From Niastella koreensis GR20-10 (lineage in GTDB: Bacteria > Bacteroidota > Bacteroidia > Chitinophagales > Chitinophagaceae): DNA of 64,000 nucleotides. A program made the position numbers and the translations under genes. The notes below the pieces were generated by a model, which had not been told where the DNA came from, made no database searches, and was given only the letters and a program-made list of their open reading frames with translations. The stretch lies in contig NC_016609.1 in NCBI RefSeq assembly GCF_000246855.1, positions 2,418,001 through 2,482,000 on the forward strand. Reading direction: 5' to 3'. Position 1 is the stretch's first letter, and each line of letters starts with the position of its first letter. Shown here one piece after another: positions 50,646 through 59,182 of the stretch.

Positions 50646-50690
50646 AAACCACGGTCGCCCTACTTTAAAAAGGGTAACCGTGGTTTTTGT
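50646..50690 (+). terminator. Terminator after the FKBP gene
   Basis: AAACCACGGT (50646-50655) pairs with ACCGTGGTTT (50677-50686); CCCT/AGGG pair inside; T-rich tail follows. Confidence 0.85.
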
Positions 50691-50764
50691 TTGTTGTAAT
50701 GTCTGGGTTAGTTCTGCGACTAATGATCTATAAGAGTTAGACAGAACAATAAAAACGACTTAAA

Positions 50765-51529
50765 ATGATCTTACTTATTACAGGATTAATTATAGTATTG
50801 ATCCTCTCAGGCATTCGCATTGCCCAGGAATATCAACGCGCAATAGTCTTCAGGCTTGGCCGGTTTCAATCAGTAAAAGGACCGGGTATCTATTGGTTAA
50901 TACCATTGATAGAGCGGCAACAAAAAGTAGACATCAGGACCAAAACAGTTACCCTTGAGCAACAGGAAACGATCACAAAAGATAGTGTAACCATTAAAGT
51001 GAACGCTGTTTTGTGGTATCAGATCATTAATCCCAGGGATTCTATAATAAAGGTGGCCGATTACAACAAAGCGGTGTACCAGTTTGCTGTATCGGCCTTA
51101 AGAAATATAATAGGACAACATAGCCTGGACGAAGTGTTGAAAGAGCGCGAGCAGATAAACACCAATTTACAAAGGATAGTGGACCACACTACAGAGCCCT
51201 GGGGTGTTAAGATTGAAATGGTTGAAATGAAAGATGTGGAAATTCCCGAAGGCATGCAACGGGCCATGGCCAGGGAAGCGGAAGCCATCCGGGAAAAAAG
51301 AGCCAGAATAGTAAAAGCCGAGGCCGAACTGGATGCTTCTATTAAACTCACACAAGGCGCCAAAGAAATGGAAGGAAGCCCCATTGCGCTTGAATTGAGA
51401 AGGATGCAAATGCTTTCGGAAATTGGAATTGATAACAATACCACTACCATTGTTTTGTTGCCCTCAGAATTTTCAAGTGCAGCCAGAAGTTTTTCTGAAC
51501 TGGTCAAAAACAAAAAAACAGGACAGTAA
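50765..51529 (+). CDS. Slipin (stomatin/SPFH-domain) membrane protein
   Basis: 254 residues: one N-terminal membrane segment (LLITGLIIVLILSGIRIA, about 4-22) followed by an SPFH domain (EYQRAIVFRLGRFQSVKGPGIYWLIPLIERQQKVDIRTKT) and a C-terminal coiled coil (AREAEAIREKRARIVKAEAELDASIK). Slipins form membrane-associated oligomers thought to organise microdomains; bacterial members are often paired with an NfeD protease, not seen here. The next gene is a small membrane protein with a 50-base gap. Confidence 0.92.
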   Translation: MILLITGLIIVLILSGIRIAQEYQRAIVFRLGRFQSVKGPGIYWLIPLIERQQKVDIRTKTVTLEQQETITKDSVTIKVNAVLWYQIINPRDSIIKVADYNKAVYQFAVSALRNIIGQHSLDEVLKEREQINTNLQRIVDHTTEPWGVKIEMVEMKDVEIPEGMQRAMAREAEAIREKRARIVKAEAELDASIKLTQGAKEMEGSPIALELRRMQMLSEIGIDNNTTTIVLLPSEFSSAARSFSELVKNKKTGQ

Positions 51530-51579
51530 AAGTCATTGATACATCCGTACTTCGTTATTAAAAGAAACCCGCACCCTGC

Positions 51580-52152
51580 ATGGCCCTGATAGATGATTTT
51601 ATAAAGAACGAGGAAAGTAAAATGTCGTTGGGGGATAAGTTGTTTATGAACTATCCCAAGGTGAGGTCAACTACGGAGCTCACAGATACCTTCCAACACC
51701 TGCGTTTGGGCAACAAAAGAGTGATTAAAACCTCGCTTTCGGATAAGGTAATTGCTGTAGTTTTTTTGTTGTTTATCATGTGGTTCGCGGTAGGACATGT
51801 AAAACTGTTATTTTCATCCCGGGATAACAATTTATTGGGGCTTGGTGGTTTGGTCTTTGTGCTCTTTATGATCTCCTTACTGCTTAGAAATTCGTTTTTT
51901 AATAAGAAATACATTTTCACCATCACTGTCGATTATGAAGGGATTAGTATTGATACCAATAAATTTTCCTGGACAGCCATTGATGAAATTTATCTGATGA
52001 GCAAACACGAAGGCAAAAGAACAAACTATTACCTGCTGATCTTTGAAAAGGATACAACTATAAAAAAGTTTGACCTGTATAAGTTTAGCATTTCTTCCAG
52101 GAAACTGTCAACTATAATCGAATATTACCGTACAGGACACAGGGTATCCTGA
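51580..52152 (+). CDS. Small membrane protein of unknown function
   Basis: 190 residues: a charged N-terminus, two membrane helices (VIAVVFLLFIMWFAVGHVKLLF, about 52-73; LGLGGLVFVLFMISLLLRNSFF, about 86-107), and a C-terminal half (about 110-190) with alternating strands ending in a helix (SSRKLSTIIEYYRTG). That plan, two helices then a PH-like fold (VDYEGISIDTNKFSWTAIDEIYLM), suggests a PH-domain-type membrane protein. Its stop codon is the last triplet of the left arm of a terminator hairpin. Confidence 0.6.
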   Translation: MALIDDFIKNEESKMSLGDKLFMNYPKVRSTTELTDTFQHLRLGNKRVIKTSLSDKVIAVVFLLFIMWFAVGHVKLLFSSRDNNLLGLGGLVFVLFMISLLLRNSFFNKKYIFTITVDYEGISIDTNKFSWTAIDEIYLMSKHEGKRTNYYLLIFEKDTTIKKFDLYKFSISSRKLSTIIEYYRTGHRVS

Positions 52153-52175
52153 GATCAATCAGGATACCCTGTGTC
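52136..52175. terminator. Bidirectional hairpin that includes a stop codon
   Basis: A perfect 17-bp stem: GACACAGGGTATCCTGA (52136-52152) with its complement at 52159-52175, six-base loop GATCAA. The left arm is the last five codons plus stop of the 51580-52152 gene; the right arm ends four bases before the RluF-type gene's stop on the other strand. Confidence 0.85.
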
Positions 52176-52178
52176 TTA

Positions 52179-53261
52179 TTATCTACGACCTTTGTTTCTA
52201 TAGTTTTTAAAGCTGCCTTCTGCGCCGCCACGTCGTCCTTTTTTACTCTCGGGACCTTTCTTTTCTTTTCCGCCATTCTTTTCAGGGCGGGTAGGTTGTC
52301 CTTTTGGAGACTTTTGGCGCGTCGCGGATTCTGCCGTTTGCCTGCCTGTCCCCACTTGTCGGGATTTGCCGTCTGCCCCTTCCCGCTTCCAGGATCTTTC
52401 CGGCTTTTTACCAGTGTGTGGTTTATCTTCCCTGGTGGCAGGTTTTGTTCCTTTGCCTTTGCCGGCCTGCCTGCCGTCTTTTGGTTTAAAGCCGCGTTTG
52501 GGCGGCGTCGCCGTTTGTGTTGCAGGCTTGTTAGGCGTTTTTTCCTTGCTTGAGTCGGAAATGTTTTCCATCAGAATTGACAACTCCGCATCGCTGAGGT
52601 AGCGCCATTTACCCAGGGCCAGTTTATCCAGCTTGATGTTCATGATGCGCACCCGTTGCAAACCGGTTACCGCATAGCCCAGGTACTCGCACATCCGCCT
52701 GATCTGGCGGTTGAGACCCTGGGTAAGCGTAATGCGGAAAGTTTGGCGGCCCATGGAATGAACTTTACAGGGCAGCGTAACGGTGTCGAGAATGGGCACT
52801 CCCTGCGACATCTGCTGAATGAAGGCATTGTCGATGGGTTTGTTAACCCGTACAATGTATTCTTTTTCGTGGTAGTTTTCGGCTCGCAGGATCTTATTGA
52901 TGATATCGCCATCATTGGTAAGCAAAATCAGGCCTTCGGAATCTTTATCAAGGCGGCCAATGGGAAAGATCCTTTTGGGATAACCAATGAAGCTGATGAT
53001 ATTGTCTTTGACGTGCAATTCGGTGGTAGTGGTGATGCCCGCCGGCTTGTTAAGCGCCAGGTACACGCGTTTCTCCTTTTTGGCGGCGGTAATAAGGCTG
53101 CCATCCACTTCAACTGTGTCGCCAGGTTTATACCGGTTGCCCAACTGGGCCGGACGGTTGTTCAATAATACCCGGCCGGCGGTAATCAGGTTGTCCGCTT
53201 CCCGGCGGGAACAATAACCCGTATCACTGATAAATTTGTTCAGACTGATTGAATTGTCCAA
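52179..53261 (-). CDS. RluF/RsuA-family rRNA pseudouridine synthase with long basic tail
   Basis: About 360 residues from the TTG at 53261 (then DNSISLNKFISDTGYCSRREAD). A GACCTTTG box at 53302-53309 on the minus strand, near the -7 consensus, excludes the longer form to 53324. S4 RNA-binding domain (about 5-65), catalytic domain with GRLDKDSEGLILLTNDGD and QGLNRQIRRMCEYLGYAVTGLQRVRI, the RluF pattern. The final 145 residues are a Lys/Arg/Gly/Pro/Gln-rich tail absent from ordinary members. Within it 52330-52385 reads as 7-bp units identical to intergenic repeat words. It probably modifies 23S rRNA. Confidence 0.88.
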   Translation of the reverse strand: MDNSISLNKFISDTGYCSRREADNLITAGRVLLNNRPAQLGNRYKPGDTVEVDGSLITAAKKEKRVYLALNKPAGITTTTELHVKDNIISFIGYPKRIFPIGRLDKDSEGLILLTNDGDIINKILRAENYHEKEYIVRVNKPIDNAFIQQMSQGVPILDTVTLPCKVHSMGRQTFRITLTQGLNRQIRRMCEYLGYAVTGLQRVRIMNIKLDKLALGKWRYLSDAELSILMENISDSSKEKTPNKPATQTATPPKRGFKPKDGRQAGKGKGTKPATREDKPHTGKKPERSWKREGADGKSRQVGTGRQTAESATRQKSPKGQPTRPEKNGGKEKKGPESKKGRRGGAEGSFKNYRNKGRR

Positions 53262-53301
53262 TATTGTATTTTTAAAGCGGTTGGCCAAGGCCTTCCGGGC
53301 G

Positions 53302-53309
53302 CAAAGGTC
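53302..53309 (-). promoter_or_regulatory. Candidate -7 box of the RluF-type gene
   Basis: Minus-strand GACCTTTG then C, one base off TAnnTTTG, 40 bases before the chosen start. Confidence 0.4.
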
Positions 53310-53430
53310 AGGAATTCGGGGCAAAAAAGCGAATCGGGCAGGGCCGGGATGTAAATCCTGGTAATTCTATCTTTTATTTCAATATTAAATCCCGTTTGAT
53401 GAAAATCATCTTGTATCTGTGCTTATTGCA

Positions 53431-54009
53431 TTACGAACCATAAGTATGTACGGTAGTTCCACCCGGGAAAACCTTTACATCCACCAACTTCAGGTAGAGT
53501 GGTATTGTAATACCATTAAAGATCGGCTCACCGGCACCCAATACAACAGGATGGATAACCAGGCGGAATTCATCTACAAGCCCCGTCGCTATCAGGCTCC
53601 GCATAAACCCGGCGCCGCCAATGGCCGTGATCGGTTTTCCTTCCCCGGCTTTGAGTTTTTTGATCTCTTCAGTTAAATCGCCGTCAAAGACCTTGGCATT
53701 CGTCCAGGACGTTGCAGCAGGCGACTGATCATTTCCCAGATCGATGCCTTTAAATCCCTTTTGCGTAAAAACGCCCTTGGGAATCTCGTTCATCGGTGCG
53801 GCAGAGGGATCGGTTGACGTGGGCCAGTAAGGCGCCATTACCTCAAAGGACTTCCTGCCCATGATGATCAGCCCTGCGTCCCAGGCCTGTTCAACGACCC
53901 AGGCTTTCGATTGTGCATCGCCGGTTTTGAAGAGCCAGTCTTTCTCGCCATTGGGGCCGCCGACAAAACCGTCAATCGACATCGACATTTTCATTTGTAA
54001 CTTTCGCAT
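53431..54009 (-). CDS. Dihydrofolate-reductase-like (RibD C-terminal) protein
   Basis: 192 residues with the RibD_C/DHFR-like fold: QMKMSMSIDGFVGGPNGEKDW at the start, GLIIMGRKSFEVMAPYW, the KVFDGDLTEEIKKLKAGEGKPITAIGGAGFMRSLIATGLVDEF segment and VLGAGEPIFNG. Such stand-alone proteins are often annotated as dihydrofolate reductases but most have unknown reductase substrates. NADPH binding is expected. It lies alone between two pseudouridine synthase genes, with no operon partner apparent. Confidence 0.88.
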   Translation of the reverse strand: MRKLQMKMSMSIDGFVGGPNGEKDWLFKTGDAQSKAWVVEQAWDAGLIIMGRKSFEVMAPYWPTSTDPSAAPMNEIPKGVFTQKGFKGIDLGNDQSPAATSWTNAKVFDGDLTEEIKKLKAGEGKPITAIGGAGFMRSLIATGLVDEFRLVIHPVVLGAGEPIFNGITIPLYLKLVDVKVFPGGTTVHTYGS

Positions 54010-54112
54010 AACTAATGGTGTTGTTTCAACAAAAGTAGGTCGTCCTCACGGCACTCGTAGGGGGATAAAATGACAAATAGAGGGGTGATTGTGCCTTTAA
54101 GGAGTAAGGTAT

Positions 54113-55801
54113 TTAAAACCCTTCTTCTGCCTCAAAGCTCATCTTTTCTTTGGTGTTGGGGTGAATAAATTCAAGATGAGCTGCATGCAGGTACATTCTT
54201 TCAGATGCCATCCCATACAAATCGTCGCCAACGATGGGGGCATTCAACCCCAGGTCATGGGCCGAATGCATCCGCAGCTGATGCGTTCTTCCGGTAAGCG
54301 GCCAGAAATCAACTTTGGTCATAGCATTATATGTTTTTACCGCTTTCCACCTGGTAATACTTTTCTTCCCGGTCTTAAAACAAACCAGCTGTCTGGGCCG
54401 GTTGAACACATCGGCTGTCAATGGCAGATCGATTTCGCCTTCTGATTGTTCAAGTACCCTGGAAAGTAAGGCCCGGTAGCGTTTTCTTACCGTGCCCTGC
54501 ATAAACTGCCGTTGAATATGCTTGTGTGCGTGTGGTGTTTTTGCAACTACCAATAACCCGGACGTATCCATATCGAGCCGGTGAACAATAAGCGGCTCGA
54601 TACCGCCAAAAACATCTTTTAGCCGGGTATATACCGACTCTTTGATCTCAACCCCCGGAACTGATAATAAACCGGCAGGTTTGTTCACAACCACCAGGCT
54701 GTCATCTTCATAAATAATTTCCAGCTCGCGCTTTTCATCCGGGATCCGTAAAAATGGATTTTCATCAACAGGCATACCCTCCAGCATATGCGCCAGAATG
54801 GGTTTGCACTTACCTGTACAGGCCGGGTAAAACTGTTTATGTTTCCTGATCTCGGATTTTGGTGCAGCGCCCCACCAAAACTCGGCCATAGCCAATGGTT
54901 TGTAGCCATTCGCAAATGCATATTGCAGCAGCTTGGGAGTAGCGCATTCCCCGGCGCCCCCGGGCGGTTTGCCAAAAGCAGTTAGGCTGAAGATGTCCTG
55001 TAAACTTTTGTTTTTCCCGTCTTTATTTAAAAATACATATTGGGCGAAAAGCTGTTGTTGCAAGGTCGCCGATTTTTCTTTACGCTCATTTTTTAAAGTA
55101 TCAATAGCATTTTCAAATTGAGCCAGGGCTGTTTGTACTTCGTCCAGTACCTGTTTCCATTTGTTGGTGAGAAGGGTAAGCTGGTGCTTGTCATGCAGGC
55201 TGTACTTAATAAGATCCAATGCAACCACTTCATATTCGGGCTGGCTCAGGCTTTTCTTTTGTGTTTCCCTGATCTGTTTTCGCTGTTCTTTATTGTGTTT
55301 TAATTGTTCCCTGAAAGCAGCAATTTCCTGTACCGATTGCGCTGATAATTTTTCAACGTCGAGTTTTAATTGCTGGTAGTTTTTGTTCTCTTCTATTCCT
55401 GTAATGCGATCATTAATAGCATTGATGATCTCTATCTCTTTGAGAAAAAAGCTGTTTTCAACCAGCATATCGAACACCGGTGGTACAAATCTTGGGTGAT
55501 CGTTTGAGTTGGCCAGCTTACCTGAGAAAGCCGATAAATAGCCCACCTTTCCATCCGCATCCTGCACCACCAGCACGCCAAACATTTTACCAATAACCAT
55601 TCCCTCCGCATCAGCGTTCAGTCCAAAATTATGTTCAAGGTGGGTTTGGGTTTCCAGGTAATGTTGCAGGTCAAGAGCGGCCAGTTTTGTTAAAGGGTGT
55701 GGCTCATAATAGAAGGGAAAAGTAAACCGTTCTGGTAATGCAATGGCAGCTATTGTCTTGTCCGGAAAATAGGAGATCCTGCTCTGGCTATTGAATTTCA
55801 A
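54113..55801 (-). CDS. RluA-family pseudouridine synthase with coiled-coil N-terminus
   Basis: 562 residues. The C-terminal 220 residues are the catalytic domain: EDDSLVVVNKPAGLLSVPG, then VHRLDMDTSGLLVVAKT with the catalytic Asp, and GRTHQLRMHSAH. The N-terminal 340 residues hold a beta-rich part (to about 100), a coiled coil (about 140-245), then PGGAGECATPKLLQYAFANG and a CTGKCKPIL Cys pair. This long form is typical of a Bacteroidota subgroup; the target is 23S rRNA or tRNA. Nothing suggests disruption. Confidence 0.9.
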   Translation of the reverse strand: MKFNSQSRISYFPDKTIAAIALPERFTFPFYYEPHPLTKLAALDLQHYLETQTHLEHNFGLNADAEGMVIGKMFGVLVVQDADGKVGYLSAFSGKLANSNDHPRFVPPVFDMLVENSFFLKEIEIINAINDRITGIEENKNYQQLKLDVEKLSAQSVQEIAAFREQLKHNKEQRKQIRETQKKSLSQPEYEVVALDLIKYSLHDKHQLTLLTNKWKQVLDEVQTALAQFENAIDTLKNERKEKSATLQQQLFAQYVFLNKDGKNKSLQDIFSLTAFGKPPGGAGECATPKLLQYAFANGYKPLAMAEFWWGAAPKSEIRKHKQFYPACTGKCKPILAHMLEGMPVDENPFLRIPDEKRELEIIYEDDSLVVVNKPAGLLSVPGVEIKESVYTRLKDVFGGIEPLIVHRLDMDTSGLLVVAKTPHAHKHIQRQFMQGTVRKRYRALLSRVLEQSEGEIDLPLTADVFNRPRQLVCFKTGKKSITRWKAVKTYNAMTKVDFWPLTGRTHQLRMHSAHDLGLNAPIVGDDLYGMASERMYLHAAHLEFIHPNTKEKMSFEAEEGF

Positions 55802-55920
55802 TTGTTTAGTATTCGTTTGAGATGCAAAAATATCATATTCCTGGTATTTTTATAACACCTGCTGACATAGGGCTGTCACTCAGCCCTTTTACTTTTGAGA
55901 TGTAAATAAAAAACTAATAA

Positions 55921-56286
55921 ATGACAACGCAGGAAATCGCAGCCCGCTATCACGAAATGGCCAACCAACGGAAATTTATTGAGATCCAGGACACACTCTA
56001 TCATGAAGACGTCGTTTGCCAGGAGCCAGAAAAGGCAGCAGCGATGGGGATGGCCATCCTTACCAATGGCCGGGAAGCCATCAAAGCAAAAGGTGTTGCC
56101 CGCAGGGCCACCATTGAAACTGTACATAGTTATGTTTGCAGCGAACCGATCGTAGCGGGTGAATATTTTAGTGTGGTGTTGAAACAGGAAGTCACATTCA
56201 AAGGAAAGCCCACTGTTACACTCGAAGAAATTGGGGTTTTTCATGTACAGAACGGTCAGGTGATAAAAGAGCAGTTCTTTTATTAA
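55921..56286 (+). CDS. NTF2-like (SnoaL-type) small protein
   Basis: 121 residues with the cone-shaped NTF2-like fold pattern: EIAARYHEMANQRKFIEIQDTLYHEDVVCQEPE (helix-strand), NGREAIKAKG, then strands VHSYVCSEPIVAGEYFSVVLKQEVT and EEIGVFHVQNGQVIKEQFFY. Such proteins are small ligand binders or enzymes of varied function; no fixed catalytic residues can be named. Transcribed alone on this strand; an inverted repeat follows. Confidence 0.78.
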   Translation: MTTQEIAARYHEMANQRKFIEIQDTLYHEDVVCQEPEKAAAMGMAILTNGREAIKAKGVARRATIETVHSYVCSEPIVAGEYFSVVLKQEVTFKGKPTVTLEEIGVFHVQNGQVIKEQFFY

Positions 56287-56302
56287 GAAATGATAGGAGG
56301 AA

Positions 56303-56336
56303 AAGAGGCTGTATCGAAAGTATGAGACAGCCTCTT
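56303..56336. terminator. Hairpin after the NTF2-like gene
   Basis: AAGAGGCTGT (56303-56312) pairs perfectly with ACAGCCTCTT (56327-56336); a 14-base loop and no clear T run, so termination is uncertain. Confidence 0.5.
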
Positions 56337-56448
56337 ACCAACTACCCCGGGTAATTGTCAAACTACTCAGTTGCACTGGATATGACTGTTAAGCTGGTAT
56401 ATTTTTGATGGAGCGTCAATCACTCATCATTAAACAAAACTTACAGTC

Positions 56449-56979
56449 ATGAAAAGAACAGCCGTTTCCGGTATTACAGTAATTATACTGAGCTGGACAA
56501 TAAATACCACGCATGCGCAGCTTGAATATAATATTGCGAAACTTGATACCCCTGCGTCTTCTGCCTACAAAAAGTTTTTAATACCGGGCATGGTAAAAGA
56601 TTTTAAAGGTGTTCATGTAAAAGCTGAAACAAATTTTACTAAAACTTATAAAAATGCAACGGATATAACGTGGTACACTTTAAACGACAAACGTTTAATG
56701 GTCCGTTTTTTTGATAATGGTGTTCAAACAAAAATATTTTATAGCAAGAGGGGTAACCAGGACGCTGTGGTCCGGTATTATAATGAAGATAAACTGCCAA
56801 ATGAAGTGAGGGGGGCTGTAAAATCGACATATTACGACTTCAATATTTTTATGGTAATTGAAGTGACTGTTAGTAACCAAACCGCCTATCTGGTGAAAAT
56901 TGAAGATAAAACGTGCACAAAAACGATTAGGTTCATGAATGGGGAAATGAACGTAGTAGAAGAGTTTAAAAATTTGTAA
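56449..56979 (+). CDS. Secreted PepSY-like protein
   Basis: 176 residues with a signal peptide (about 1-24, ending THAQ). The mature part has FTKTYKNATDITWYTLNDKRLMVRFFDNGVQTKIFYSKRG and LPNEVRGAVKSTYYDFNIFMVIEVTV, the strand-helix pattern of the PepSY-like / beta-lactamase-inhibitor-like family common in Bacteroidota. Role unknown, extracytoplasmic. It lies 66 bases before the twin kinase genes on the same strand, which may mean a functional link. Confidence 0.7.
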   Translation: MKRTAVSGITVIILSWTINTTHAQLEYNIAKLDTPASSAYKKFLIPGMVKDFKGVHVKAETNFTKTYKNATDITWYTLNDKRLMVRFFDNGVQTKIFYSKRGNQDAVVRYYNEDKLPNEVRGAVKSTYYDFNIFMVIEVTVSNQTAYLVKIEDKTCTKTIRFMNGEMNVVEEFKNL

Positions 56980-57045
56980 AGAAAAAGATGATAGATATCA
57001 TCGTGTAGCTGTATACAATGTTCCTCGGGAAGTCGTATCTTTCAT

Positions 57046-59175
57046 ATGAAACTTTTCATTATGCGAAGTTTCCGTTGCACTGTTTCATCAAGAGTAACCT
57101 GCATGTTAATTGCAGCGGTCCTTGCTGCATCTCCTGACTGCTTAGCTCAATGGGAAAAAATTGATAGTCTGAAAAAAGTTCTGCCCACACTAAATGACAC
57201 AGCGAGGATCGATTGCCTGCTTGCGCTGGGTTGCCAATACTTTTGCACTCCTGAAAAAGATTCAGCCATTCCGTACACTCAGATGGCTTATGAAGAATCG
57301 AAAAAAATAAATTATATCCATGGCCTGGCAGTATCATACCTAAGAAGATCAGGTATTGCTAATTGTACACGCAACGATTATCCTGAAACGGAAAAATATG
57401 CCCGGGAAGCGCTGAGGTGGTTCAGTCTTACTGCTAATAAAAAAGAGCTATCCGTTGCTTACTGGTTTTTAGGTCGTGCATTAACAAATCAAAGCCACTA
57501 TGACGAGGCGTTGACAAATATTCAGCTCGCATACCAGTTGGCTAAGAAAGAAGGGGACGAGAATTGTATGGGAATGGCACTGGAAACAATGACGGATATA
57601 TACAGGGATCGGGGGGAGTATGTGAAACTGCTGGAATCACAGCAGGAACTTGTTAAGAGGGATAGAAGGTTAGGCGATAATGGTTATTATTCGTTTCACG
57701 AGCTATGGGTGTTAGGATTAATGTACAGGTTGTTGGAAGAGTACGCTACTGCTTTACCTTTCTGGCGCCGTTTATTTTTAGAGAATGGTTTTATCTGGAG
57801 TTGGAACCAGATGGAGTATGCCGAATTATTAACGCTCGCAAAAGAACCTGATTCTGCACTTTACTATTATAACAAATTTGATTCGGCCAAAGCCGGCATA
57901 AAAGACCTGCGCTTTTTTTTGATCAGTAAAGGCGAGTACTATTTATACCTAAAACAATACAACACAGCACTGCCTTATTTTTCGAAGGGCCTGCTCTATC
58001 ACCAACAATTAAATGATCGCAGGCAAATAAACCGGACCCTGATCGATCTTGCCAAAACTTACGAGGCCCTGCATAGGAACGATTCTGCCATTTACTATGC
58101 AAGGCAGGGTTTGGCCATGGCTTTGCAAACAAAGGCCAAGCCATTGATGCGGGATGGCTATGAGATCTTTTACAGCGTTTACGATGGTTTGCAACGCGAC
58201 AGTGCTTGTATGTATTATAAGACTTACATCAGGCAAAAGGAAGCGGTGATGAATGATCAAACAAGAGGTAAGTTAGCCGCCTTCGATTATCAGCATAAAA
58301 TTGAAATGCTCGACAAAGAAAAGCAACTGCAACAACAACAGTTGGTTCAAACAGCCCAGCAGAGAAAATTGCTCCTGTTCGGCATTGCCGGAATTTTATT
58401 ATTTGGATTTATTGTTGTCAGGAATTTTTTTCTGAAAAGAAAAAATGAGGTCAACCGACGAAGGCTTGCCGAACAGGAATTGTTATTGCAAAGATCAGAA
58501 GCCGAGCGAACAGAATCAGCGCTTCAGCAAAAAGCTTCCATGCTTGAAATGCAGGCGCTGAGAGCACAAATGAACCCGCACTTCATTTTCAATTCGCTCA
58601 ACTCGATCAATCGTTTCATCCTTCAAAATGATAAATTACAGGCATCTGAATATCTGACGAAATTTTCAAGGCTTGTAAGGCTTATTCTGCAAAATTCACA
58701 AAATATATTAATTCCGCTTGAAAGCGAATTGGAAGCATTGGAACTGTATCTTGAACTGGAAGCACTCCGTTTTAATCATCATTTTGACTATAAAATAAAT
58801 GTAGAAAGAGAGATTGATACTTCTGTTGTAAAAGTGCCGCCACTCATTATTCAACCTTATGCCGAAAATGCCATCTGGCATGGGCTTATGCATAAAGCGG
58901 AAAAGGGATTGCTGGAAATTGAGATCGTTCAGCAGGAAGATAAGTTGCTATGCAAAATAACCGACAATGGAATTGGCAGGGAAAAAGCAATGGAGTTAAA
59001 GAGCAAATCCGCAGTTGCGCACAAGTCAATGGGCATGCGCATTACAGCAGACAGAATAGCCATACTTCAACAGAAAAAACAAAAGGATTGCTATTTTGCC
59101 GTAAATGATCTGATCTTACCTGATGGAAGCGTTGCAGGCACGGAAGTGTTGTTGAAAATTCCTTTATACCAATAA
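57046..59175 (+). CDS. LytS-type sensor histidine kinase with TPR sensor (first of pair)
   Basis: 709 residues: a leader or signal anchor, periplasmic TPR-like repeats (about 40-400), a coiled coil, a membrane helix (LLLFGIAGILLFGFIVVRNFFL, about 443-464), a coiled-coil linker, and a His_kinase domain with phosphoacceptor His512 in QMNPHFIFNSLNSI and the ATPase segment PLIIQPYAENAIWHGLM, ending with GGTEVLLKIP-type GTEVLLKIP. The start may also be the ATG at 57061. TATCTTTC at 57036-57043 resembles a -7 box. Partner regulator is probably the LytTR gene downstream. Confidence 0.92.
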   Translation: MKLFIMRSFRCTVSSRVTCMLIAAVLAASPDCLAQWEKIDSLKKVLPTLNDTARIDCLLALGCQYFCTPEKDSAIPYTQMAYEESKKINYIHGLAVSYLRRSGIANCTRNDYPETEKYAREALRWFSLTANKKELSVAYWFLGRALTNQSHYDEALTNIQLAYQLAKKEGDENCMGMALETMTDIYRDRGEYVKLLESQQELVKRDRRLGDNGYYSFHELWVLGLMYRLLEEYATALPFWRRLFLENGFIWSWNQMEYAELLTLAKEPDSALYYYNKFDSAKAGIKDLRFFLISKGEYYLYLKQYNTALPYFSKGLLYHQQLNDRRQINRTLIDLAKTYEALHRNDSAIYYARQGLAMALQTKAKPLMRDGYEIFYSVYDGLQRDSACMYYKTYIRQKEAVMNDQTRGKLAAFDYQHKIEMLDKEKQLQQQQLVQTAQQRKLLLFGIAGILLFGFIVVRNFFLKRKNEVNRRRLAEQELLLQRSEAERTESALQQKASMLEMQALRAQMNPHFIFNSLNSINRFILQNDKLQASEYLTKFSRLVRLILQNSQNILIPLESELEALELYLELEALRFNHHFDYKINVEREIDTSVVKVPPLIIQPYAENAIWHGLMHKAEKGLLEIEIVQQEDKLLCKITDNGIGREKAMELKSKSAVAHKSMGMRITADRIAILQQKKQKDCYFAVNDLILPDGSVAGTEVLLKIPLYQ

Positions 59176-59182
59176 AATTTTT

